A stretch of DNA of 64,000 nucleotides from positions 1,240,001-1,304,000 of the forward strand of contig CAVSYB010000013.1 of the NCBI GenBank assembly GCA_963732155.1, read 5' to 3'. Below are positions 51,631-60,304 of the stretch, in pieces. This DNA comes from Roseiarcus sp963732155. Lineage in GTDB: Bacteria > Pseudomonadota > Alphaproteobacteria > Rhizobiales > Beijerinckiaceae. Under the pieces are notes generated by a model. That model ran no database searches, was not told the origin of the DNA, and was given only the letters and a program-made list of their open reading frames with translations. Numbering within the stretch: the first letter of the stretch is position 1; each line of letters starts with the position of its first letter. Position numbers and translations under genes: made by a program.

Positions 51631-52751
51631 CCGGCTTTTCGTTCAGACGGCTGTTCGCGCTGTTGCGCAAGGAAGCCATTCAGGTGGCGCGCGACGCGAT
51701 GACGCTGCGCCTCATCATCGCTATTCCGATCATGCAATTGTTCTTGTTCGGCTACGCGATCAACTCGGATCCGAAGAACCTGCCGACCGGTCTGCTGTCC
51801 TCGGATCATTCCAAATACGAGCGCACGATCGTCGCGGCCCTGAAGAACTCCGGCTATTACGACATCCGCCCGCTCGCCACCGAGGCCGACGCGGAGGCCG
51901 GCCTGGCGGACGGCGAACTGATGTTCGTCATCGACATCCCGCCCGGCTTCGATCGTGCGGTCGACCGCGGCGAATCCCCTTCCATTCTCGTCGACGCCGA
52001 CGCCACCGATCCCACGGCGATCGGCAATGCGACGGCGGCGCTGGCTTCGCTCGGGGCCGACCTGCAACGCGACCTGCCGCCGATCCGGCGGAGCGCGCCG
52101 CAAACGCCGCCCTTCCAGTTCGTCGTTCACGCCCGTTACAATCCTGAGCAGTTGACCGTGCTCAACATCGTTCCGGGCCTCATCTGCATCATCCTGACCT
52201 TTTCGACGCTGTTCGTGACGACGCTGTCGATCACCAAGGAGCGCGAGCGCGGCACAATGGAGAATCTCTTGTCGATGCCGGTGCGCCCGATCGAGGTGAT
52301 GATCGCCAAAATCACGCCCTATGTGGTGATCGGCTATGCGCAGGTGGCCCTGATCCTGCTCGCCTCATGGGTGTTCTTCCAATTGCCGATCCGCGGTTCG
52401 ATTCCCCTGCTGCTCGCGGCGCTCGGCCTGTTCATCGCCGGCAATCTGGCGCTCGGCGTCACCTTTTCCACCGTTTCGGCCAATCAGATGCAGGCGACGC
52501 AATTGGCGCAATTCACGCTGATGCCGTCGTTCCTGCTGTCGGGCTTCATGTTTCCGTTCCGCGGCATGCCGCAATGGGCGCAATGGGCCGGCGAGGTGTT
52601 TCCCACCACCCACGCCATGCGGATCGTCCGCGGCATGCTGCTGAAGGGCAATGGCTGGCGCGAGATCGCGCCCGACCTCTGGCCGATGGCGCTGTTCGCG
52701 CTCGGCGTGGTGACGATCGCCGTCTGGTTCTATCGCGAGACGCTGGATTGA
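51627..52751 (+). CDS. ABC-2 type efflux permease
   Basis: A 374-residue inner-membrane subunit of the YbhS/YbhR type. One TM segment lies at residues 25-50 (LIIAIPIMQLFLFGYAI), then a periplasmic domain (about 50-170), then five TM segments starting LNIVPGLICIILTFSTLFVT. ITKERERGTMENLLSMPVRP is the conserved ABC-2 coupling segment. Only one permease gene is present, so it may form a homodimer. Start overlaps the ATPase stop (ATGA). Last gene of the TetR-controlled operon. Confidence 0.95.
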   Translation: MTGFSFRRLFALLRKEAIQVARDAMTLRLIIAIPIMQLFLFGYAINSDPKNLPTGLLSSDHSKYERTIVAALKNSGYYDIRPLATEADAEAGLADGELMFVIDIPPGFDRAVDRGESPSILVDADATDPTAIGNATAALASLGADLQRDLPPIRRSAPQTPPFQFVVHARYNPEQLTVLNIVPGLICIILTFSTLFVTTLSITKERERGTMENLLSMPVRPIEVMIAKITPYVVIGYAQVALILLASWVFFQLPIRGSIPLLLAALGLFIAGNLALGVTFSTVSANQMQATQLAQFTLMPSFLLSGFMFPFRGMPQWAQWAGEVFPTTHAMRIVRGMLLKGNGWREIAPDLWPMALFALGVVTIAVWFYRETLD

Positions 52752-52838
52752 GGTCGCCGGGATTTGCGATCGGCGCGCCGTCATCGCGGCGCGCAAGACA
52801 TCGCTTCGCGACCAGGCTGCCCGCTCGGCGACGAAGCG

Positions 52839-53870
52839 TCACGCCTTGCGGCGTTTGCGCTGGCGATACTGGTCGGCGACCACCGCCGCGATGATGACGG
52901 CGCCCTTGATGATTTCCTGGTAGTGCGCGTCGACGTTCAGGAACGTGAAACCGGAGGTCAGAACCCCGAGGATCACCGTGCCGATCACGGTGCCGGTCAA
53001 GCGGCCGACGCCGCCCGACAGCGAGGTCCCGCCGATCACCGCCGCGGCGATGGCGTCGAGTTCGAAACCGACGCCGACGCCCGCTTGTCCGCTGATCGCG
53101 CGCGCGGTCTGCACGATACCGGCGAGACCCGAAAGCCCGGCGGCGAGCGCGTAGACGAGCACGATATGACGCTCGACATTGATGCCGGACACGCGCGCGG
53201 CGAGCGGATTGGCGCCGATCGCATAGGTGAACTTGCCGTAGCGCGTGTAGCGCAGCGCAATATGGAAGATCGCCGCCACGGCGAGGAAGATCACCACCGG
53301 CCACCAGCCGGCGCCGATCATGGCGTAGGAATCCTCGAGATTGCCGATCGGCTGGCCGTCGGTATACCAGTCGGCGACGCCGCGCGCCGACACCATCATG
53401 CCGAGCGTGGCGATGAACGGCGGAATCTTCGTGTAGGCGATCAGGCTGCCGTTGATCAGGCCGGCAAGAAGACCGCAGATCAGGCCCGCCGCCACCGGAA
53501 AAAACGGATTCAAGCCTGTCAGGCCGGGGTAGATCGCATGCGAGAATCCCTCGGTCTGGGCGAGGCTGGCGGCGATCATCGCGGTCATGCCGACGAGCGA
53601 GCCGGACGAAAGGTCGATGCCGCCCATGATGATGGTTTGCGTGACGCCGACCGCGATGATGCCGATCACCGCCTCCTGCAGGATCATGATCTTCAGACGC
53701 AGCGGATTGGCGAGGAAGCTCTGGCCGACGAAAATCCAGCCCAGCACCTCGAACAGCAGCATCATGCCGATCATGACGCCGAGGATGCTGAGTTCCGGCG
53801 GGAGGCGGCGACGCGCTGCGCTCTGAGCCTCGCCCGGCGCGGCGGCGTTGGAAGCGTGTTGGATGGCCAC
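52839..53870 (-). CDS. Sugar ABC transporter permease (RbsC type)
   Basis: A 343-residue permease with about nine TM segments. VGVTQTIIMGGIDLSSGSLV and YGKFTYAIGANPLAARVSGI are the family motifs, and IAAAVIGGTSLSGGVGRLTG is the coupling region to the ATPase. It belongs to the ribose/xylose/inositol group (CUT2). It is the last gene of a binding protein-ATPase-permease unit, 29 bases after the ATPase gene. Confidence 0.94.
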   Translation of the reverse strand: MAIQHASNAAAPGEAQSAARRRLPPELSILGVMIGMMLLFEVLGWIFVGQSFLANPLRLKIMILQEAVIGIIAVGVTQTIIMGGIDLSSGSLVGMTAMIAASLAQTEGFSHAIYPGLTGLNPFFPVAAGLICGLLAGLINGSLIAYTKIPPFIATLGMMVSARGVADWYTDGQPIGNLEDSYAMIGAGWWPVVIFLAVAAIFHIALRYTRYGKFTYAIGANPLAARVSGINVERHIVLVYALAAGLSGLAGIVQTARAISGQAGVGVGFELDAIAAAVIGGTSLSGGVGRLTGTVIGTVILGVLTSGFTFLNVDAHYQEIIKGAVIIAAVVADQYRQRKRRKA

Positions 53871-53899
53871 GTTATTCTGTCCTTGTCGAAAATCCTGCG

Positions 53900-55438
53900 T
53901 TACTGCGATGCGAGCTCCATGATTTTGACCTGCGTCGCGTCCTTGCGCTCGACGATGCCGGTCATGCGCCCCTCGTGCATCACCAGCACGCGATCGCTCA
54001 TGCCGAGCACCTCGGGCATTTCCGACGAAATCATCAAAACGGCGACGCCGTTGGCCGCCAGCTCGCTGATCAGCCGGTGAATTTCCGCCTTGGAGCCGAC
54101 GTCGATGCCGCGCGTCGGCTCATCGAGGATGAGGATGCGCGGATGGGTCATCAGCCAACGCGCGATCAGCACCTTCTGCTGATTGCCGCCGGAGAGATTG
54201 AGGACCGGCTCGTCGAGATCGGGCGTGCGCACGCGCAAGCGCGCCGTCTGCTCCCGGCACAGCTTTTCGATCGCGCTTTCGTCGACGAAGCCAGCGCGCA
54301 CATATTTGTCACGCAGCACCGCGACCTGCATATTGTCCACGACGCTGAGCAGCAGGAAACAGCCGCTCTCCTTGCGATCCTCCGTGAGAAAGGCCATCCC
54401 GGCGTCCATCGCGACGCCCGGATTGCGGATGGCGATCTCACTCCCCTCGATGGCGATCGTGCCCGAAGTCGCCGGCGTCACGCCGAACAGCGTCTCGGCG
54501 ACATTGCTGCGGCCCGAGCCGACAAGGCCGGCGAGGCCGAGAATTTCGCCCTTGCGCAGGTCGAAGGAAATGTCGCGGAAACGTCCTTCAAGGGTCAGGT
54601 TCTTTACAGAAAGCACGACGTCGCCGATCGGCACGATCTGCTTGGGAAACATTTGCGTGATCTCGCGCCCGACCATCAGCTTGATGATTTCGTCGCGCGT
54701 GACGGAGGCGGCGGGATGCTCGCCGACAAAACGGCCGTCGCGAAACACCGACACTTCGTCGGCGATCTCGAACAACTCGTTCATCTTGTGCGTGATGTAG
54801 ATGATGCCTGTGCCCTGCGCCTTGAGCGTGCGGATGATCTGAAAGAGGTGCGTGACTTCCTTTTCGGTCAGCGCGGAAGTCGGCTCGTCCATGATCAGGA
54901 TGTCGGAGTTGTAAGACACCGCCTTGGCGATTTCGACCATCTGCCGATTGGCGACGCTGAGGTCGCGCACTTCGGCTTCGGGATCGATGCGGATGTCGAG
55001 CCGATCGAACAATTCCCTCGTGCGCCGCCGCATCTCGTGGTGCCGCACGAAGCCCAGGCCGTTGAGCGGCTCGCGGCGAATCCAGATGTTTTCCGCCACC
55101 GTCATGTAATTCATCAGGTTGAGTTCCTGATGGATCATCGCGATGCCGTATTGCAACGCGTCGAGCGGCGAAGTCAGACGGATTTCCTGGCCCTTGAGTC
55201 GGAAGGAGCCGGAGTCCGGCTCGTAGATGCCGGCGATGATCTTCATCAGCGTCGATTTGCCCGCGCCGTTCTCGCCCATCAGCGCGTGGACATGGCCTCG
55301 CTTGAGGCGGAACGAGACGTTGTCGAGCGCCAGCACGCCGGGAAAGGACTTACGGACGTTCTCCACCTCGAGCAAATATTCGGCGCCGGGAACGGCGCCG
55401 CTCGCGCGGACAACTTGCGCTGTCGAGGGGCTGAGCAT
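53900..55438 (-). CDS. Sugar ABC transporter ATPase, double-domain (RbsA type)
   Basis: A 512-residue ATPase with two nucleotide-binding halves, as in CUT2 systems. The first half has GENGAGKSTLMKII, LSVANRQMVEIAKA and ILIMDEPTSAL. The second has GLVGSGRSNVAETLFG, LSGGNQQKVLIARWL and ILILDEPTRGID. The start at the ATG 55436-55438 gives the usual short leader before YLLEVENVRKSFPGVLAL. Sits between the binding-protein gene (151-base gap) and the permease gene. Confidence 0.95.
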   Translation of the reverse strand: MLSPSTAQVVRASGAVPGAEYLLEVENVRKSFPGVLALDNVSFRLKRGHVHALMGENGAGKSTLMKIIAGIYEPDSGSFRLKGQEIRLTSPLDALQYGIAMIHQELNLMNYMTVAENIWIRREPLNGLGFVRHHEMRRRTRELFDRLDIRIDPEAEVRDLSVANRQMVEIAKAVSYNSDILIMDEPTSALTEKEVTHLFQIIRTLKAQGTGIIYITHKMNELFEIADEVSVFRDGRFVGEHPAASVTRDEIIKLMVGREITQMFPKQIVPIGDVVLSVKNLTLEGRFRDISFDLRKGEILGLAGLVGSGRSNVAETLFGVTPATSGTIAIEGSEIAIRNPGVAMDAGMAFLTEDRKESGCFLLLSVVDNMQVAVLRDKYVRAGFVDESAIEKLCREQTARLRVRTPDLDEPVLNLSGGNQQKVLIARWLMTHPRILILDEPTRGIDVGSKAEIHRLISELAANGVAVLMISSEMPEVLGMSDRVLVMHEGRMTGIVERKDATQVKIMELASQ

Positions 55439-55589
55439 GGCTCGCTCTGTTGCGAAGGGAACAGACGCCGGCCGATGGAAACGGCGGCTTTGCGACAATC
55501 ATATTCGGCTTTGCAGCGGCGCGAAACAGTTGGTCGCCCCGCCGCAAAGCGTCGCGGAAGCGGCCCGGCGCGCCGGACCGCGCCGGATC

Positions 55590-56519
55590 TCAGTTCTTCT
55601 TCATGAAGTCGGCCATATTGGCAGGCGTCACGAGCTGGAACGGGACATAAATCTTCTTGTCGACCTTCTGGCCGGCGGTCATCTTGAGGGCCGCATCGAT
55701 CGCCCCCTTGCCTTGGCCGGCGGCGTCCTGGAAGACGGTGACCTTGAGGTCGCCCGCCTTCATCGAAGCGAGCGCGTCCTGCGTCGCGTCGACGCCGCCG
55801 ACGATCGCCTTCTTGGTGTCGACGCCGGCCGCCTTGAGCGCCTGGATGGCGCCGATCGCCATCTCGTCGTTATTCGAGACGAGCGCGTCGTATTTCATGC
55901 CCTTTGACAGCCAGTTGGTCATCAGGTTCTGGGCCTTGGTGCGATCCCATACGGCGGTCTGCTCGGCGATGATCTTGATGCCGCTGCACTCCGGCGTGGC
56001 GATCACTTCATGAATGTCCTTCGTGCGTTGCACCGCCGCCTGGTTGGAGAGTTCGCCCTCCATGACAAGGATGTCGCCCTTGCCGCCAAGCAGCTTGCAG
56101 ATTTGCTTGCTCTCGAGTGTCCCGGAGTCGGCTTCGTTCGAGCCGACGAAGGCCGTCTTCGGTCCGAACTTCTCGGCGTCGGCCGGTTCGCGATTGACGT
56201 AGACGAGCGGCACGCCGGCGTCGGCGGCGAGCTTGGTCATCGCCGCGGTCGCGCTGGTGTCGACCGGGTTGACGATGATCGCGTCGACCTTGTTGGCGAT
56301 GAAGTTCTGTATCTGGCTGAGCTGCTTGGAGACGTCGTCCTTGGCGTCTTCGATCTGCAGCGTCAGGCCCGGCACCGTCTTGGCGTAGTCGCTCATGCCG
56401 TTGCGAAGCACCGTCAGGAAGTTGTCGTCGAACTTGTCCATCGAGACGCCGATCTTGGCGGCGTAGGCCGAGGTGGACAATAGCGCCACCATCGCGGTCG
56501 CAATGAGATATTTCTTCAT
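55590..56519 (-). CDS. Periplasmic sugar-binding protein (RbsB type)
   Basis: A 309-residue binding protein with a clear signal peptide (MKKYLIATAMVALLSTSAYA). It begins AKIGVSMDKFDDNFLTVLRN, and contains KVDAIIVNPVDTSATAAMTK, VYVNREPAD and ALVSNNDEMAIGAIQALKAA, which place it in the ribose-like periplasmic family that also includes inositol and rhizopine binders (VNREP and the Asp/Asn ligands fit inositol-type sites). Ligand not certain. GGAGG precedes the ATG. First gene of the ABC unit; Rieske ferredoxin genes lie on the other side. Confidence 0.92.
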   Translation of the reverse strand: MKKYLIATAMVALLSTSAYAAKIGVSMDKFDDNFLTVLRNGMSDYAKTVPGLTLQIEDAKDDVSKQLSQIQNFIANKVDAIIVNPVDTSATAAMTKLAADAGVPLVYVNREPADAEKFGPKTAFVGSNEADSGTLESKQICKLLGGKGDILVMEGELSNQAAVQRTKDIHEVIATPECSGIKIIAEQTAVWDRTKAQNLMTNWLSKGMKYDALVSNNDEMAIGAIQALKAAGVDTKKAIVGGVDATQDALASMKAGDLKVTVFQDAAGQGKGAIDAALKMTAGQKVDKKIYVPFQLVTPANMADFMKKN

Positions 56520-57216
56520 CGAGCGTTTCCTCCGTTGCGGGCGCCCGGCGGCGTCCGTGATTGGGTTAGGCCGTTCGCGCCGGTTCATTCCTGGGCGTCG
56601 CGCCTGGAACGACGGCGCGAACGATCAGAATTGTTCCGAACGTCGATTTTGATCGTTTCGGACCTACAAGTTAATCGACGCGCCGCAGTAGCGGAAGCGC
56701 GATTGTCGGGCGACGACGGCTTGGGCCCCCGGAGTCCGGCGCGCGTCGTTCCATCGCGACCCTGCGCGCAACGGCTCAGATAGAACTTTTGGTCCATCGT
56801 CGCCAGATATGGAATAAATATTCCATTTCTCGGGGAAAGCAACTGCGTCGGGGCATCTTTGATGAGAATTTGCCAAAATCTGTCGCGGAGCGCCGGATCA
56901 GATATTTTCGCGAGTATGAATTTCCGCCGGCCGCAGGATCCGATCCTTCAAAATGCGGTCGCCGGCGGCGACGCTGACCTCTGGGGCCTTGGCGAGATCG
57001 GCGATCTTCGGGCGCTCGCCCATCCACCAACCCCATCAGATTCCATCAATATTGCGAGCGAGCCCGCGACGCATTTTGGCAGAACCTTGCATGACGCGAT
57101 TGGCGCGGCGCGGGGAGGCGGCTATTCTCCGCCGCCCGGCCTCGCAGTCACGGCGCCGATTTAGTCGCGGCGGTCCGACGCGGTCGCTTTGGACGCCAAC
57201 AAACGGGAGGAGCGAG
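56520..57216. other. Intergenic region between sugar transporter and Rieske ferredoxin
   Basis: Almost 700 bases between the divergent rbsB-type gene and the ferredoxin gene. An inverted repeat AACGATCA (56620-56627) / TGATCGTT (56650-56657) about 100 bases before rbsB could be an operator. The middle (56780-56910) is AT-richer. No convincing gene or RNA is seen. Confidence 0.5.
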
Positions 57217-57534
57217 ATGGCTGCCGAATGGGTCGACGCCTGCGCGGCGGAGGAAATCGAGAAAGAGGACGTCATCCGTTTCGATCACGGCGACCGCACT
57301 TTTGCGATCATTCGCACGGACGACGATCGCTATTTCGCCACGGACGGGTATTGCACGCATGAGCAGACGCATCTTGCCGACGGCCTGGTGATGGGCGTGA
57401 TCATCGAATGCCCGAAGCATAATGGCCGTTTCGATTTCCGCACCGGCGCCGCGAAGGGCGCCCCGGTGTGCGTCGATCTCAAGACCTACCCCGTGAAGGT
57501 CGAGAACGGGCGCGTCAAGCTGCAACTGGCGTGA
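57217..57534 (+). CDS. MocE-like Rieske [2Fe-2S] ferredoxin
   Basis: A 105-residue electron carrier. The Rieske cluster ligands are in CTHEQTHL and CPKHNGRFD (C-x-H ... C-x-x-H). WVDACAAEEIEKEDVIRFDH and LKTYPVKVENGRVKLQL frame them, close to MocE ferredoxins, which serve aromatic-ring or methoxy-removing oxygenases. A strong ribosome binding site (GGGAGGAG) precedes the ATG. It is followed by its probable reductase 28 bases later. No oxygenase gene is next to them. Confidence 0.93.
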   Translation: MAAEWVDACAAEEIEKEDVIRFDHGDRTFAIIRTDDDRYFATDGYCTHEQTHLADGLVMGVIIECPKHNGRFDFRTGAAKGAPVCVDLKTYPVKVENGRVKLQLA

Positions 57535-57562
57535 GCCCGATGAACCCCTTCGAGCCGCGGCC

Positions 57563-58795
57563 GTGAGCGCGCGAGCAATCGTCATCGTCGGGGCGGGCGA
57601 GGCGGGCGCGCGCGCCGCGGTCGCGCTGCGGGAGGAGGGCTTTGCCGGCCCCGTCACGCTGATCGGCGCCGAAACGCACGCCCCCTACGAGCGCCCGCCG
57701 CTGTCGAAAGCGACGCTCACCAGCGTTGAGGAGCCTGCGCCGCCCGCCATCGCCCAGGCGGCCGCCCTCGGCGAGCGCGGCATTACACTTCTCAGCGGCG
57801 TCAGGATCGTCGCAATCGATCGCGGCGCGCATGAAGTCGTCGCCGCCGACGGACGCCGGTTTGGCTTTGATCGTCTGTGTCTCGCGACCGGCGCGCTGCC
57901 GCGCCGTCTGATGGTCGGCGACCCCGAGGGCTGCGTCGTTCTACGCAGCTACGACGACGCGCTGGCGCTGCGTCGGCGCTTCATCGCAGGCGCGCGCATT
58001 GCGATCGTCGGCGGCGGCTTCATCGGTCTCGAACTGGCCTCCAGCGCGGTTTCCCGGGGCTGCGAGGCCACGATCATTGAAGCGGCGCCGCGCCTCATGA
58101 CGCGCGGCGTTCCCGCCGAAATCGCCGACATCGCCGCGCGCCGCCACCAGCAGGCCGGCGTCGCGCTCGTCGTCGGGGCGCGCATCGCCTCGATCGAGCG
58201 AGGCGCGGAGGGCGCGGCCGTCGTCCTGGCGGATGGGCGGCGCATCGAGGCCGACTATGTCGTTGCGGGGGTCGGGGCCGCCCCCGACACCGCGCTCGCC
58301 GCCTCGTGCGGCCTCACCATCGAGAATGGCGTTGCGGTCGACGGCGCCCTGCGCACGTCGGACCCCGACATTTTCGCCATCGGCGACTGCGCTTCGTTTC
58401 CCCACCCGCTGTACGGCGGACGGCGCGTCCGCCTCGAGGCCTGGCGCAACGCGCAGGACCAGGGCGCCTTCGTCGCCAGGAGCATGCTCGGCGAGGTCGC
58501 TCCCTATGCCGCGGTTCCCTGGTTCTGGTCGGATCAGCACGACTTGACCCTGCAGATCGCCGGACTGGCCGATGAGGGAAGCGCCGGCGCCGCGCGCGAT
58601 CTTGGCGGTGGCGCGCTGATGCTGTTTCACCTCGGCGCGGACCGTCGTCTCGTCGCCGCCAGTGCGATCGGCCCGCTCGGCAAAATCGCCAGGGAGATTC
58701 GCCTCGCCGAGATGCTGATCGCCCGCCGCGCGACGCCTGATCCCGCCGGCCTCGCTTCGCCGGGCGTCAAACTCAAATCGCTGCTCACGGCATAG
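57563..58795 (+). CDS. FAD-dependent ferredoxin reductase (MocF / rhodocoxin-reductase type)
   Basis: A 410-residue flavoprotein that passes electrons from NAD(P)H to a ferredoxin. FAD motif IVIVGAGEAGARAAVALREE, NAD motif IAIVGGGFIGLELASSA and the C-terminal FAD segment DIFAIGDCASFPHP are intact, and PYERPPLSK is typical of the oxygenase-coupled reductases. The start is a GTG at 57563. Pairs with the Rieske ferredoxin; together they form the reductase chain of a three-component oxygenase whose terminal component is missing here. Confidence 0.94.
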   Translation: MSARAIVIVGAGEAGARAAVALREEGFAGPVTLIGAETHAPYERPPLSKATLTSVEEPAPPAIAQAAALGERGITLLSGVRIVAIDRGAHEVVAADGRRFGFDRLCLATGALPRRLMVGDPEGCVVLRSYDDALALRRRFIAGARIAIVGGGFIGLELASSAVSRGCEATIIEAAPRLMTRGVPAEIADIAARRHQQAGVALVVGARIASIERGAEGAAVVLADGRRIEADYVVAGVGAAPDTALAASCGLTIENGVAVDGALRTSDPDIFAIGDCASFPHPLYGGRRVRLEAWRNAQDQGAFVARSMLGEVAPYAAVPWFWSDQHDLTLQIAGLADEGSAGAARDLGGGALMLFHLGADRRLVAASAIGPLGKIAREIRLAEMLIARRATPDPAGLASPGVKLKSLLTA

Positions 58796-59133
58796 GGCCG
58801 CTTCGTCTCCGCGGGACTTTACGTCGAAGACGAACCGGACCGCGCGAGGGCCGCGGCGAATCAGATGCGCGACTCCGGCTGATCGCGCCGCGGACCGTCG
58901 CCGGCCAACCGCGCCGAGGATTGCGCGATTCTGATGCTCCATCCCTAGAATATTGTAACCATTTGTAAAAATGGGGCGCGCTTGGTCGAAACCGACGCCC
59001 AGCGTTTCTTTTGTTTACACTCGTGAAAGGATATGCCGATAAACAAACTGCAATTATAGGTTGTGATCAATTCGACAAAATCGTCGATCGATCGAAGCGC
59101 GGCGTTCTGCTTGGCGACGGAGTTTTCCAGATC
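58796..59133. other. Intergenic region before the chemosensory operon
   Basis: About 340 bases after the reductase. From about 58945 the sequence becomes AT-richer and should contain the promoter of the chemosensory operon. The frame of the following response regulator runs upstream into it, but without recognisable protein similarity. No hairpin terminator is obvious. Confidence 0.45.
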
Positions 59134-59577
59134 ATGGACGGGCAATGCGCGGAAATCCTGCTGGTCGAGGACAATCCGAACGACGTCAAGCTGACGCTGC
59201 ACGCCTTCAAGACCGCCAATCTCGCCAACACGATCCATGTGGCGCGCGATGGGGTGGAGGCGCTGGATTTCGTGTTCGGGGCCGAGGCGGGGGCCGATCA
59301 AAAGGCTCCGAACAGGCCGAAGGTGATTCTGCTGGACCTGAAATTGCCGAAAGTGGACGGCCACGAGGTCCTCAAGCGCATCAAGAGCGATCCGCGAACC
59401 TGCGGAATTCCGGTCGTCGTGCTCACATCTTCCAGCGAGGAAAGGGATGTCATGCGGACCTACGACGTGGGCGCCAACAGCTACATCGTCAAACCCGTCG
59501 ATTTCGAGCAATTCACCGAGTCCGTCCGCGACATCGGGAAATATTGGCTGGTGATCAACCACACGCAGAGCAGCTAG
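59134..59577 (+). CDS. CheY-like single-domain response regulator (Rcp type)
   Basis: A 147-residue receiver. AEILLVEDNPNDVKLTLHAF, the phospho-acceptor Asp in ILLDLKLPKVDGHEVLKRI, the Thr/Ser in VVVLTSSSEERDV and the Lys in YIVKPVDFEQF are intact; the EDNPNDVKL form is the Rcp1 group. The start at MDGQCAEILLVEDN is taken because it fits the family. It stands 253 bases before the CheW-like gene, so it may be a separate unit or the first gene of the chemosensory cluster. Confidence 0.92.
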   Translation: MDGQCAEILLVEDNPNDVKLTLHAFKTANLANTIHVARDGVEALDFVFGAEAGADQKAPNRPKVILLDLKLPKVDGHEVLKRIKSDPRTCGIPVVVLTSSSEERDVMRTYDVGANSYIVKPVDFEQFTESVRDIGKYWLVINHTQSS

Positions 59578-59830
59578 CCGTGGCTTTGGCGCGATGGGCC
59601 CTCACGTTCGATGCGGGCGGCGGCGTGGGTCGCGCAGCGGGTCGCGTCTGAGTGCGCGGCGTGGCGTCCCCCGTATTCCGCGCGTTCGCCGAGGAGCCGC
59701 CGCGACGGTTTCGCACCCGTCGGCGCCCGGAGCCTGAGCGGAAGAGTGCAATCCGAATCATTGACCTGGACCACCAAGACTTGCTGCGCCCACGAAATGA
59801 ACTCACTCCACTCGATGGAACCACACGGCC

Positions 59831-60304
59831 ATGACGACCGGGTCGCCCGACGGCAATTCCGCCTCCTGGCTATTGTGCCGCGCCGGGACGCGGCTGTGCG
59901 CTCTGCCGCTCGAAAACGTTGTCGAGACGATGCGACTGCTGCCGATCGAACCGGTCTCTGGCGCGCCGCCGTCAGTTCTCGGACTTTGCGCCGTCCGCGG
60001 GCTGCCGGTCCCGGTGGTCAGCCTCCAGGCCTTGCTCGCCGAGCCCGAGCCGGCGCTCCAGCGGATAGTGACGCTGAAGGTGGGAAGCGGAATCATCGCC
60101 ATGGCCGTCGAAGGCGTGCTCGGGGTCCGTTCATTCGACGCGGACGAGTCCAGCCGCCTGCCGCCGCTCCTGCGCGAAGCGGCGGGCGATATCGTCTCGG
60201 CGGTCGGAATGCTCGATTCCGAATTCCTGTTGTTTCTTCGCTCCGCGCGCATCGCGCCGCTCAGCTTGCTTGGCGAGATCGGCGCCGGCGAGACCGCGTC
60301 ATGA
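59831..60304 (+). CDS. CheW-like coupling protein 1
   Basis: A 157-residue CheW-domain protein: SWLLCRAGTRLCALPLENVV, PSVLGLCAVRGLPVPVVSLQ and ALQRIVTLKVGSGIIAMAVE follow the CheW pattern. It links receptors to the CheA kinase. Stop and the next start overlap (ATGA). In Wsp-type systems two CheW proteins flank a CheR, exactly as here. Confidence 0.88.
   Translation: MTTGSPDGNSASWLLCRAGTRLCALPLENVVETMRLLPIEPVSGAPPSVLGLCAVRGLPVPVVSLQALLAEPEPALQRIVTLKVGSGIIAMAVEGVLGVRSFDADESSRLPPLLREAAGDIVSAVGMLDSEFLLFLRSARIAPLSLLGEIGAGETAS

Noticed and set aside
59011..59133. An N-terminal extension of the CheY-like regulator by 41 residues
   Set aside because: The extension lacks similarity to receiver proteins and lies in the AT-richer promoter region; the ATG at 59134 gives the normal receiver start.
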